Below, in pieces: positions 22,801-34,488 of a stretch of 64,000 nt of DNA; position 1 is the first letter of the stretch; each line of letters opens with the position of its first letter. A program made the position numbers and the translations under genes. The stretch lies in assembly GCA_037954325.1 (NCBI GenBank), contig JBBMNZ010000009.1:17090786-17154785 (forward strand). Reading direction: 5' to 3'. The notes under the pieces were generated by a model. It saw only the letters and a list, made by a program, of their open reading frames with translations. It had not been told where the DNA came from and did not search any database. The DNA is from Fistularia commersonii. Lineage: Eukaryota; Chordata; Actinopteri; Syngnathiformes; Fistulariidae.

Positions 22801-24896
22801 AAAACAGGTGCAAATGTGATTAAATTAAAGACAGTACGGAAGCAGTAGATAAAACTCGAAACAAGTAAAAAATGAGATGGAATTAAAAAGTACAAGCGGG
22901 GTGGATAGAACTAAAAACAAGTACAATCGGCAGTACAAATAAAAAAAAAAAAAATGGAGGCAGGTGATTGGCTGTTGGGGAGCAACTCAGGTAAAGCATG
23001 CTAAGCTAAGCCTACGTGAGCCCTAAGTTGCCGAAGAGGCTAAACAAGGATCAAGCCATCCTCGCTTGGAGTCCGGCAGACGAGCGCCGCCCGTGACGCC
23101 GCCGTGCGCTGCGTTCCAGGTACGCCACGGGCCGAACCACCGGCGTGGTCCTGGACTCCGGCGACGGCGTGACCCACGTGGTGCCCATCTACGAGGGCTT
23201 CGCCATCCCGCACTCCATCATGCGCGTGGACATCGCCGGACGCGACGTGTCGCGGTACCTCCGCCTGCTGCTGCGCAAGGAAGGCTACAACTTCAACACC
23301 TCGGCCGAGTTCGAGGTGGTGCGGACCATCAAGGAGGTCAGTAGCTTGGTTGAAGCTAGCTAGGATCTCCAAGAAGTTGTTAAAAACACCCGGAACCGGT
23401 CGCCTCCTCGATTGCGGACGGTCGGGTGATCTTCTGACCTTTGACCCCCGACCCCAGAGAGCCTGCTATCTCTCCCTCAACCCGCAAAAAGACGAGACGT
23501 TGGAAACGGAGAAGGCGCAGTACGTCCTGCCCGACGGAAGCACTTTAAACGTGAGCCCCGTTCTTTCCGTTTACGTCCTTTTTTTTTCCCCAAAACGGCA
23601 ACGCTGAGCCTCCGCCTCGCCTTCCAGATCGGGCCGGCTCGCTTCCGCGCCCCGGAGCTGCTCTTCAGACCCGACCTGGTGGGCGACGAGAGCTCGGGGA
23701 TCCACGAGGTCCTGGCCTACGCCATCCAGAAGTCGGACATGGACCTCCGGCGCACGCTCTTCTCCACCATCGTGCTGTGTGGAGGATCCACGCTCATCAA
23801 AGGTCCGTCCCCCGGGAGTTGCTAAAGCTCAAACACAGGAAGTGACCCGATGGTAGATGGTCTCCAAGATGAGCGAGAAGGTCTCATGAAGAGATGGAAG
23901 CCAGGTAGCAGTGGGGCAGGAGCTTCTCGAGGAGGTCCTGGTGTCTGCTTACTCCACCAGGAGGCTCGATAGTCAACCCAGGGGCGCTTGTTTGACTAGT
24001 CCGCTACCAGGATGACGCTAGCTAGCTCTAACCTCCTGGTTCCCCCGCAGGATTTGGGGAACGATTACTAACCGAAGTGAAGAAGCTCGCACCCAAAGAC
24101 GTCAAGATCAAGGTGAGTCTTTGGCGCCGTCTCCACTTTTATTCCAGTCGTCCCTTGAGGACCTCCACGTCTCTGACCCTCGTCCCGTCCACCTCCCCGT
24201 CCAGATCTCGGCTCCCCAGGAGAGGCTGTACTCCACATGGATCGGGTAAGACGTCCGCCTCCGGGGACGGGATCGGCTAACAATTACGCGATAAAAGTCG
24301 GACGACGCGTTCTTACTTCCTCCCGTCGTCGCCGGTACCGTGAAGGTGCTGGTCTCGGACCGGCGAGGGTTAACGTCGGTGCTCCTCAGGGTTCTGGTCT
24401 GAAGGAGCTCAGCTCCTCCTGCAGGCGCCGTGTGACGCCGCGTGCTCCGGACCTCCGGGAGCTTCTCCGATTTGAAATGTGATACCGCAACTCCGGAACC
24501 CCCCCGCGCCGCTGAGGAGGTCTCAGGAAAAAACAAGATGGCCGCCACCAAACTAGTGACGAGCGCCGTCAGTTTGCATGTGCATGTTTTCTCGCCTCGA
24601 GTCCCAGCTAGCGGTCGCTAACGGAAACAGGAAGCTCAAGAAGAGGCTGTAACGAGCGCGTTAGCTAGCCGTTAGCCAGCCTAGCCGCATCGGAGTCAGC
24701 GTCGCCAGCTCCTCCCCCTCTTAGCGCGACGGACAGGAAGTGGTTATCCGATTCCCGCGGATCGGCGCTTAAACCCCCCTCTCTCCGCTGCAGCGGCTCC
24801 ATCTTGGCGTCGTTGGACACCTTCAAGAAGATGTGGGTGTCCAAGCGGGAGTACGAGGAGGACAGAGCCCGCGCCATCCACAGGAAGACCTTCTAG
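18660..24896 (+). CDS. actr1b: centractin (Arp1), actin-related subunit of dynactin (11 coding exons)
   Basis: Exons: 18660-18707, 19976-20040, 21131-21206, 21864-21989, 22086-22210, 23120-23336, 23458-23550, 23628-23802, 24051-24112, 24205-24245, 24794-24896. All are GT-AG with closing phases. The total is 1,131 nt, 376 aa, the exact length of human centractins. It begins MESYDILANQPVVIDN, carries the actin-fold phosphate-1 loop GSGVIKAGFAGD, the phosphate-2 loop VVLDSGDGVTH and the LCGGSTL adenosine motif, and ends IHRKTF. Arp1 forms the short filament of dynactin, which links cytoplasmic dynein to cargo. Diagnostic positions (GDLF, VDIAGRD, LRLLLRKEG, EVVRTIKE, GPARF, PDLVGDES) look more like ACTR1B than ACTR1A, so the symbol is given as actr1b; a single fish actr1 is possible. 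Intron 5 (22211-23119) carries an RTE retrotransposon fragment and a dispersed repeat. Confidence 0.96.
18708..19803. other. actr1 intron 1, CpG-rich first part
   Basis: Unique sequence with several CpG and GCTAGC words up to about 19,200. It probably belongs to the promoter-proximal region. No additional exon was seen. Confidence 0.4.
19804..19860. repeat. (TG)n of about 28 copies in actr1 intron 1
   Basis: Pure TG dinucleotide tract ending 115 bp before the exon 2 acceptor. Confidence 0.92.
20041..21130. other. actr1 intron 2, no feature recognised
   Basis: Unique sequence. The GC-rich half (20,580-21,110) has short antisense ORFs without domains. Confidence 0.4.
21207..21600. repeat. actr1 intron 3: (CA)n and (GA)n
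   Basis: A short CA tract follows the donor at about 21212-21230. T and GA runs lie at 21540-21580 (GA about 12 copies). Confidence 0.75.
22330..22690 (+). mobile_element. RTE-clade LINE reverse-transcriptase fragment in actr1 intron 5
   Basis: Across shifted frames it reads SEVELGLHQG, VVSDEGQTG, then LADDT (the catalytic A-D-D core, adjacent frame) and VERWRYALQRRG. This is the ordered signature of fish RTE reverse transcriptases. Frameshifts make it non-functional. It begins near an X-box-like GTTGCCGTGGTTAC (22336-22349). Confidence 0.7.
22691..22960. repeat. dispersed repeat with (CATT)n and A-rich tandem tail
   Basis: TTCATTCATTCATTC followed by CCTTTATTTATACTTGTAAG resembles a common teleost interspersed-repeat end. 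After it, GTACAATCGGCAGTA recurs at about 22750 and 22920 with A12-13 runs. Confidence 0.6.
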
Positions 24897-25175
24897 TCGG
24901 GGGTGGGCGGGGCTTCCTGCCGTCGACCCCCCCACCCCACCCCCAGAACTGCCCTCCCTTAAACCCCCAAACCGCCCGCCCGCCCTCGCTTCACCTCCTC
25001 CTCGCCGCCAGGTGAACCCCCAGATTGTTAGGTCACGGTTTGGGGGCGGGGCTAAACCGCCGCCGTCGCGCCCCCCCCACCCCACTTCCTCCAAACCAAG
25101 TCCCGCGAGGTGAAGACGAACGTCATCAAACTGTCAATTAAAAAAAGAAAAAAAAAAAATGTTTTCTTTTGCTAC

Positions 25176-25208
<33 letters not shown>

Positions 25209-25970
25209 AACTTTCCATTCCAGATGGGGTTTTTTTTTTTTTTTTTTCCTTTTTTTTTTTTTTTTTTTTTTCTCTCGTGCCAGACGTCCGCTCGCGCGAC
25301 GCTAACCGATTAGCGCGTTCAAAGATTTCGGACGAACGTCCCGCCAAAATGGCCGCCGCGTCAGCGACGAATCAGATCCTTTCGACTCTGCCGACGAAAT
25401 TAAAACAAAAAAAAAAACAAAACAAATCCCGGACCTGTTATTTATTATTTTTCGTCTCAGAACCTCGAAGTCGGACGACCTTGAAGTAAACATTGTCGGG
25501 GGGGCGGAGCCAGGGGGCGGGGCTTGTGAAAATCACGTCGGATCCGACCGATCAGTAATCGATCAACATCTCCAACGGGACGCGCTCAACTGAAACCGCT
25601 TGAAATTAGCCGGTTAGCGGCCGAGCTAAGTTAGCGTTAGCGACATGCTAACGGACCGACACGGAATTTTTCAAAACAAAAGCTCCTCAGCCAATCGTAT
25701 CGTCTCCGCCGCCGCCGCCGTCACTGTCAACGCTAATCCCGCCCACCCGAATCCCCCTCCTCCCCCACCCAACACCCCACTCCCCCGTCACGGTGGAAGT
25801 CCCGGCGCTGAGATTTCCCGGAGGCAGCGAAGGGGTCGTCTTGGAAGGCGAGACGGTCGCGGGAACGTAGCCGACTAAAACCTGTACAAAATACTGTTGG
25901 AGAATTTAAGTGTTTTTGCTTTTACTTTTTGGTAAAATTCAGTACAATAAATAAGTTAATGGCTGCTGCT
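24897..25970 (+). other. actr1 3'UTR and flank with poly(A)/poly(T) inverted tracts and a polyadenylation signal
   Basis: No coding signal after the actr1 stop. It holds C-rich sequence to about 25,090, a long A run (about 25,180-25,207) and T runs (about 25,229-25,271) separated by some 25 nt, GC-rich unique sequence, and AATAAA at 25946-25951 as the best polyadenylation signal. The UTR end is inferred. Confidence 0.5.
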
Positions 25971-27838
25971 CCGTGTCAACCATTGATTGATTGATTCGAT
26001 TTGAAATGTGTTTGATTCTGGAAGAGTTTTGATGTTTTAGCCCTTAATGATTATTTTAAAAAAAAATGTAGAATTTCCAGTAATATCTGGAAACGTTAAT
26101 GATTGAATGAATGAATTTCATCAGCTACGTGCAGTTCCAGTTTCCACCACCAGGGGTCGCTGTTTCACACAAATTCCCACCGATGATGATGATGATGATG
26201 GACGAAAATACATCTATTAATTGCAATCTCAATTTCAAGTATTGAAACTGGGTAGTTATCAGCCGAATTTCACTTCTTTTGCATTAAATCATCTTTTCAT
26301 TACTTTAATACATTCATTTAGTTAATTTAGTGGCAATTGTTCTCCAGGCTTCAAGGCTTTTACAAGATGGAAACAGGAACCAGAACCAGGAAGTCCTTAT
26401 TGTTGCTATTTGTTTAAATATACATTGTATATCTAGACACAACTATTCACACGTGCTGCATAGATATACAACTATTCAGCCTCTCATTCACATATAGAAA
26501 ACAACCATTCACATGTGTGAACCGTGTTGGGGGGAGCTAACCACTGCGCCGCGCTAAATGATAACATCGCTAACTTGTTTTGTTTTTTCTGTATTGAGGT
26601 CGAACTAAAAAAAAAAAAAAAAAAAAATCCCCTCATGGATGAGCCTGGTTTTTACAGCGACGCCGCCGACTTGGGGTTTGGGGGGGTGTTGTTGCTATAG
26701 TTACGGCACGGCGGTGAATGTGAATATCTGATACCAAAGTCCTCGGTGTTTTACATCATTCTTCGGCTTTTGTTTTTTTTGTTTTTTTTGTTTTTTTCGT
26801 TGATGTTTTTTTAATTGCAGATTTTTTAGGTCGCGCGTCCCAAAAAAAAAAAAAAAAAAACGACAAATGAAAACGGGAACAGTGAATAAGTCGGAGAAAA
26901 TCAGAGCAACAATAATGTGTTGTTATTGTGCGTCCGCGCACTCCGGGGAAATATGTCCTGCTGATGCGTTCAAGAGATTAAAAAACAAAAAAAAAAAAAA
27001 TGAAACAAGAAGCGATTAGTTCAGGTCTTACATGCCCTGGATTTAAAATTTCCCCCATGAATATAAGGACATTTCCTGCAAGTTTTAAAAAGATTTCTTA
27101 CTCATTTTTAAGGGGATTTATTGCTTATTTCTAAGGGGATTTATTGTGATTTTCCAATGTGATTTATTACAAATTTTATTTTATTTTTTTAATATTTAAT
27201 TATTTGTTCTTCATCAACATCTTTCATGTCTTGAGTAATCAAATGAAAAATTGTGAATTTTAAAAATTAATCATAAAAATAAATATTCCAATAGTTGTGT
27301 GCGTAACCAGTTCTCAAGCTAGCTAAGATTTACTTATTTATTGCTCATTTTTCTGTCATTTCTTGCTAGTTTCCTTTAAATCTCAGGTTGATTTATAGCC
27401 GGTGATCATCCTTATTTATTCCTCGTCAGTGTCTTCCTCATCATAACTAACTCCGATTTAAAAATGGAAATATTTAAAAAGCTGAGTTTTTCACTGGAAA
27501 ATTCTTGAAATTTAAAGACTTTCCCTGCATTTCTGGCGCATTTTTCAAGTGAGTTCTTGCAAATATATTTTAATTTTCAAAGTCCATCGACAGCTGACGA
27601 TCGGAGGTCATTTATTGATTTATTTATTGACTCCTTGTCGACGTCTTCCCCATCTTAAGTGACTCCTTTCTGCTTTTTGGGCGAAAAATGACATCTCGGT
27701 TAATGTTTAGCATTATAAGCTAAGTTTTAGCGCCGTAGTTGTCGTCGGCGTGGCTACACAAATGCGAGGCGATTCAATTTTCATGTGCCGCCGCTCCTCG
27801 CCAGACATCGACCGCGTCTTGTTCCGGCGAACAGCTCG

Positions 27839-27876
<38 letters not shown>

Positions 27877-28190
27877 ATCACAGGTAACCAAGGAAACCGG
27901 TGGGGGGAAGAGGTGCTTCCCAATTTTTGCAGTTATGGGCCACGAGCCGACAGCAGAGACGGGGGGTGGAGGGGATCGATGTCGTTTCTCAGGGAAGATC
28001 CTCGAGCTTCTTATTCAACGTGTGTGTGTGTGTGTGTGTGTGTGTGGTCGCCATGGTTATTTTCTTTTTATACATCAAACTGATGCTAATGTATGCAAAG
28101 TGAATCACCCGTGAAAAAAAAAAAAAAGGCCTGAAATCTGTTGGTGGCTCCTCTTCCAGGATCCTGTGTTTTGTGTCAAAGTGTCTGCTA
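25971..28190. other. gene-free AT-rich stretch
   Basis: No exon recognised. It includes (GAT)n at 26183-26200, A/T homopolymers at 26608-26628, 26769-26800 and 26841-26860, and TG tracts at 27842-27874 and 28019-28046. Fragments of the CATTCACCCTCTCATTC repeat lie at 26430-26560, ending in CTAACCACTGCGCC. Confidence 0.45.
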
Positions 28191-30540
28191 GCTTCCCCCT
28201 TTAGCTGGGGAAGGCTACGCAATGCTAACAGGGGACCACATGCTAATTTTTACCTTTTAAAGAAGAAGGTGCTAACGTTATGTTATCATTAACGTGTGCA
28301 GGCGACAAGATGCTAATGGAGATGACAGCTGACGCTATGTGAACAAACTACTGCTTGCTAATGCTACATCAATGTTGAAACAAAACTTTCAAGGTGTTAG
28401 CGATCAAGGTAGAGGATGCTAACGTAATGTTATTAATGTTAAGAGAGGACAAGATGCAAACAAGGTGACTGTTAGCATGGCGCTATTTTTTTCCAGAAAA
28501 GTTGTTGCTAAAGTTATTTGGAGCTCCTGATGGTAACATAGAGAGCAGGAGTTGCTAACATTATCATTAATGTGTACAGATGACAAGTTGCTAACTGAGA
28601 TGACAGCTGAGGCTATGTGACCAGACAACCGTTTGCTAATGCTACATCAATGCTGAAACAAATTTTTTCAAGGTGTTAGTAATGCTAATGTACTTTTATC
28701 ATTTAACTTGTGGAGAGGACAGGATGCTAACAAAGGCAACTGCTAGCGTTGCGTTTTTGTTTTCAGAGAGGTAGTTGCTAAAGTTATTGGAAGACCCTAA
28801 TTATTTGCTAAGGTTATTAGGAACTCCTAGTAGAAGACTATAGCATGCTAACAGGGGACTACCTGCTAATGTTTACGTTTTTAAAGAAGAAGGCGCTAAC
28901 GTTACATTATCATTAACGTGAATGGAGGACAAGATGCTAACAAGGTGACTGTTAGCGTATTGTAACAGCAATATAACAGAGATGACTGCGAATGCTATTT
29001 GAACAGGCAACTGTTTGCGAATGCTACATCAATGTTAACACAAATTTTTTCAAGGTGTTAAAGTTATGCTCACGTAATGTTATCATTTAATGTGTGGACA
29101 TCAGTGGACACAGGCAACTGCTAGCATTGTGTTTTTGTTCTCAGAGAAGTAGTTGCTATTTATAAGGAGCTCTTAGAGTTATTTGGAGTTCCTAACAGAA
29201 AGCTACTAAATGCTAATAGGGGACAACATGCTAATGTTTACATTTTTAAAGATGAAAGCGCTACTGCTATGTTATCGTTAATGTGTATAGAGAACAAACA
29301 AGAAGAATGTTAGCGTTGCGTTATTGTTCTCAGAGAAGTGATTGTTAAAGTTATATAGAGCAGAAGGTTATAACGTTATTGTTAAATGCTTATGCTAACA
29401 AAGATTACTGCTAGGTAGAGGATGGTAACGTTACATTATCAGCTTCTAATGGTGCCAAAGGTATCAGAAGGTGCTAATGCTATATTATCACGACTGTGTA
29501 CAGATGACAAGATGCTAAGAGATGACCGCTAACGCAATGTGAATTATTACTAATGTTACATTAATATTTAGAACAATTTGTCAAGGTTCTAATTTTACCA
29601 AACAGAGCAGAAGGTGCTAATGTTACATCAGTGTTTATACTATTTTTTTTTCAAGGTGTTAATATTACCGAACAAGGGAGAGGATACCGACATAACATTA
29701 TCATTGATACTGTACAGAGGCAAATATGCTAACGAAAGTGACTGCTAGCGTTGCGTTATTGTTACCAGAGAAATGCTTTTGAATGTTACATTAATGACAG
29801 TAATAATTGTTAGGAGCTGCTGATGCAACCAAACGGAGCAGAACGTGCTAGCATTACGGTATCGTTTATGTGTGCGGAGGACAAGATGCTAACAGGAAGT
29901 GACTGCTAGTGTTGTGTTAATGTTAACAGAGATGCATTTGCTATTGTTGCATTAACATTAACAAGCTGCTGATATTCCCAAATAGAGCACAGCGTGCTAA
30001 TGTTATGTTATCATTGAGTACGGTGGAAAAGATGCTAATGAAGATGACTGCTAGCATTATGTTATTGTCACAGAAAAGTTGTTGCTAAGGTTACATTAAC
30101 GTAAATGCTAATCGTTTAAAGCTGCTCATGGTACTAAAGTGAGCAGAAGCTGCTAACGTTATGCGATCATTAAAGAGATGACCTAAGAGATGACCGCTAA
30201 CGACGACAAGACGCTAACTTACAGACGACAAGACGCTAACTTAGACCACCGCTATTGCTGTGTGAATGTGAAGTGTTTGCTAATGTCACATCAATGTTAG
30301 TGCTAATTTTTTTCGAGGCGCTAATGTTACCACAGAGAGAGGAAGTTGCTAAAATTAAATTGTTGTTTATGTTAACGAACCAAGATGCTAACGGGGATGG
30401 CTGATGACCGATGCTAATGCTAATTATTTGGAGCCGTTGCTAATGCTAATGGAGATGATTCTCGCGTTGCATTTTTGTTTGAAAACAAATGTTTGCTAAC
30501 ATTACGGCAATGTCAATGTCAATTAATCAGAGCTGCTAAT
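28191..30540. repeat. 2.3-kb decayed minisatellite, unit about 130-150 bp
   Basis: Repeating words GGTGCTAACGTTA, TTATCATTAACGTGT, GGACAAGATGCTAAC, GATGACTGCTAGCGTT and AATGCTACATCAATGTT recur in order dozens of times with drift. No ORF of interest. It begins about 3.3 kb beyond the actr1 stop. Confidence 0.8.
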
Positions 30541-30547
30541 GATACCA

Positions 30548-31185
30548 AGCACACACACACACACACACATACACACACACACACACAGATAAAGATACAC
30601 AGTAAGATAGTCACACACATATAAACACACGGACACACACACACAATTAAACCAAACACACCGCACACGGATATATGGGCACAGACATACACACACAGAT
30701 AAAGACCCACACACACACACACTCTCCGATAGATATGAAACCACATAAACACACTCACACACACAACCAGAACGGCACATGGTTCAATGGAAAGACACAC
30801 ACACTCACACACACATAAATTAAGATACATACACTCAAATAGGCAAACATGCACATGTAAATAAAGATACACACACTCAAATAGACACACACACATAAAG
30901 ATACACACACAGATGAACCGCACATGGTTAAATGGAAAGACACACACTCATGCAGATAAACACACATAAATAAAAATACACACACCCATAAAGATACACA
31001 CACACACACACACATTCCCGCAGATAAACACACAAGTAAATAAAGATACATAGACTCAAATAGACACACACACAAGTAATTAAAAATACACACACTCGGA
31101 AAGACACACACTCACACAAACACACACACGTCAATAAAGATACACACAATCAGATGGACACACACACACACACACACACACACTG
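30548..31185. repeat. CA-rich compound microsatellite with ATAAAGATACACACA units
   Basis: 640 bp of CACACA interspersed with ATAAAGATACACACACTCA-type words at 30-60 bp spacing. Long minus-strand ORFs here are pure valine/cysteine composition artefacts. Confidence 0.9.
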
Positions 31186-32530
31186 AAGTTTATTATGTCA
31201 GCTCTTCGTTCCTCCTCACAGTTTGAAGACTTTCCAGATCTTTCCCCCCCTTTGATTCTATTTCCACACATCTATCATCGATTATTGATCATCCCTCATC
31301 GATCATCGATTATTGATCACCCCGCCCACGCGGCTCCGCGCACGGAGGAGCTAATTAAATGTTGTTAACGCCGATCGCGGAGGGACGTCCTCGCCGAGAG
31401 ACGCCTCCGGCTTCAGTGAGCCGTCGTGTCTTTTCAAATTAGTTTTCCGCTTCCCCGTCCAAACGCCGCTCGCCCTCCTCCTCGCCGCTCGCCGCTCGCC
31501 GCCGCCGTCCCCGTCCTCTATGAAGCCCCACGTTTCATCTCCCGGCGGCGGCGAGCCGAGGCTCGGCTTCTGCTCGAGCGGGAAAACACGAGGGAGGGGG
31601 TTCTTGTTTTGATCGCGTCCGGGGGATTCATTCGTTCGTTAGCCGCGGCGCTAAAATTAGCCATATAGACATGCAGCCATTCACTCGTTCATTCACGCAA
31701 ACTAGTCACCTCGCTAAAATATCGTATAAATGTAGTATTCGCTCGTTCGTACGTCATATTGATCATTCGCCCTCTCGTTCAGAACATTCAATCATCAGGT
31801 AAATAATAATTATTTTGACCATTAGGGGGCGCTGCTGGCTCCGCCCCCTAGCAGCCACAGGACAGCATCCATTAGCGTCATGCTATTAGCGCATGATCGC
31901 TAATTTGAGATGAGAGATGAGAACAACTTTATTTATCCCGAAGGAACTTGTTGTGCCAGAGTTTAATAATTATTATTATTACATTATTATTATTTAATTT
32001 AAATGTTATACTGATTTAATTATATTAACATGTATACTGGGAGCCAAAGTTTTAACAAAAAAATCATCTTTAGTCGTGATTGGAAAAACCAGAAGAATGT
32101 CGCCTTTTTATGTTTATTCAGATGTAAAATCGACGCATCGTACGAAACTCCCGCTTTACATTCGCGCCGATCGGTCCGACGATCGATGCAAGACTCCATC
32201 CAGAAAAGGTCGGATTTAAGCTCCGGATGAAAAAGAAGGGGGCGGAGCCACGGTGGTCTTTCCCGACATTTCAAGCTGCATTTAAAGGCACCTTCAAAAA
32301 CACGCAGCACGTGATTGGTCGAACCAACTGAACGCGTCATGAGAGCGGCCATGTTTGCTAAAGCTAGTTTAGAGGGTAAACAAACATGGCCGTAGTCCGG
32401 TTCAGCTTCGCCGTCTGCCGTTGTTAGATTTTCCCCGCTACTTTGTGTCGTCTTCTGAGAGTACTTCCTTTGTCCCGCCTCTTCTTTTTCATTGGCTGTC
32501 GGCAGCATGTGTCCGCCGTTGGTTTAAGCA
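31186..32530. other. unique intergenic DNA with an L2 tail
   Basis: GC-rich 31,320-31,640, AT-rich afterwards. On the minus strand TTCCTTCGGGATAAATAAAG (about 31930-31960) is an L2-type LINE 3' tail. A 162-codon minus-strand ORF (32020-32508) has no recognisable domain and no clear splice context. Confidence 0.4.
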
Positions 32531-32539
32531 CATGGGAGT

Positions 32540-33250
32540 CGTGTTTGACTAGCCACGCCCACTGGCGAACTAGCCACGCTTCCTATCCCCAGCTAGCCAT
32601 GCAAACTGCTCAACTAGCCAGTAGCCTCGCTACCTGTCCCTGATTAGCAATGCTCATTGTCCCCAACTAGACATACCCGCTTTCCTACATTAGCAACAGC
32701 TAACGTCCCAACTAGCTTAGCCACTACCCACTGTTCCAATCAGCCATACGGACTGCCCAGCTAGCCCCGTTAATTTTCCCCATTACCCCACCCATTGCCC
32801 AACTAGCCATACCTACTGTACCCAGCTAGCCCCGCCACTGTCTACAACCCGCCATGCCAGCTTCCCCAAATTAGCGGTGGCCAATGTCCCAACTTGCCTA
32901 GCCACTGCCCACTGTTCCAATCAGTCATACAGACCAATTAGCCATGCCCACAGCCCAACTAGCCATACTTTCTGTACCTAGCAAACCCCGCTGCTGTCCA
33001 CAACTCAGCATGCCTACCCTAATAAGCCACGGCCACTGTCCCCTCCATTTCCCAACTAGCTCTACCCACTGTCCCCAAGTAGCCACGTCCACTGACAAAC
33101 TAGCCACGCCCAATGTCCCCTATTAGCCACACTCACTGCCCCGTAAGCCACATCCATTGCCCAATTAGCTTCCTCCACTGTCCCGAATTAGCCATCCCTA
33201 TTATCCCCAACTAGCCACACCCACTTCCCAACTAGCCACACCCACTGTCT
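32540..33250. repeat. minisatellite of 22-30 bp CTAGCCACGCCCACTG units
   Basis: About 25 irregular units of the form CAACTAGCCACGCCCACTGTC, with the best copies at 32,550-32,580 and 33,080-33,250. Confidence 0.85.
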
Positions 33251-33735
33251 GATGCAAACTCCGCAAGGCTCAGTAGGAAGTTGCCGTAGCCAAGTTGGTG
33301 TTATTTCCAAATTTCAAGAAATATCTTAATATAGTAAATGTTGTAGAAATGAAAGTGCCCAGAAGGAATCCCCCTTGTCCGATGTTCTTCTGCGCCGCTG
33401 CCTTGTTAGGTTGTTAGCAACAACACAACTGGAGAGAAGAAGATCCAGAAGTTAACATTCCTACGTCTTTTTCGTAGCATGAGTCTTTTAGTCCCAATAT
33501 AACGCATAATACAATGTAACTATCTAGCTACAAGCTACGTGCTAACACTGAATGCCGTTCCCGGCTGTCGGCATTCTGACGTCCATCATGGTCCGTTGTT
33601 TTGAAGGCCGCCCCCTCGGAGCTGGTCTGGAGCCAGGCGCTAGCTGGCTAGCTAGCTTTTTAATGAGTTCAGGACGCAGGGGACAGGAAGAGGATGTGGA
33701 CCATGGAGTTGCGTGCATTTCATATCGTTAATTGC
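33251..33735. other. unique sequence between minisatellite and npy8 3' duplication
   Basis: Nothing recognised except GCTAGC words near 33,640-33,660. Confidence 0.35.
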
Positions 33736-33740
33736 TAATT

Positions 33741-34488
33741 GTTTTAGTTTGTGTGTTCTTGTTCTGGATCATTTCTGTTTATGCTAACAAGATATAGCAT
33801 TTGAGCTTTGATGTTTCCAAACATCCCTTCTCCCATTTTTTGAGGTTCTTTAAGGTTTTTCGAGTGATTTTCAGGTTCAATTGATGCTAATTTTGAGCTA
33901 AATGGGTCGTTTCAGGGCAATTCTCACTCGTGTTCTCACGCTAACTGCTGAGTTAGCGGCGGGGGTCTCGATTTTTTTTTTTTTTTTTTTTTTTTAGCAT
34001 CATGTGACAGCTCCTCACAGGCACGAGTCGAGGCTCCACCCGTTTCGAGTTCTGCTGTACATCCGCGGGCTAAAGATTAGCGGGTAGCGCTTTGGAAGGC
34101 ATCGCTAAGCTAACTGTTTTAGTTTGTGCGTTCTTGTTCCGGATCATTTCTGTTTATGCTAACAAAATATAGCATTTGAGCTTTGATGTTTCCAAACATC
34201 CCTTCACCCATTTTTGAGGTTCTTTAAGGTTTTTCGAGTGATTTTCAGTTGATGCTAATTTTGAGCTAAATGGGTCGTTTCAGGGCAATTCTCACTCATG
34301 TTCTCACGCTAACTGCTGAGTTAGCGGCGGGGGTCTCGATTTTTTTTTTTTTTTTTTTTTTTTTTTTAGCATCATGTGACAGCTCCTCACAGGCACGAGT
34401 CGAGGCTCCACCCGTTTCGAGTTCTGCTGTACATCCGCGGGCTAAAGATTAGCGGGTAGCGCTTTGGAAGGCATCGCTAAGCCGATCT
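33741..34488. repeat. tandem duplication (about 372 bp) covering the end of npy8 exon 4 and its 3' flank
   Basis: 33741-34113 and 34116-34486 are nearly identical (CTTGTTCTGGATC versus CTTGTTCCGGATC, T runs differing in length). The upstream copy contains the last codons and stop of npy8 (34442-34482); the other holds a stranded copy of them at about 34070-34110. Confidence 0.88.

Noticed and set aside
32020..32508. 162-codon minus-strand ORF
   Set aside because: No recognisable domain, no neighbouring exons, mixed composition; kept only as a remark in the intergenic entry.
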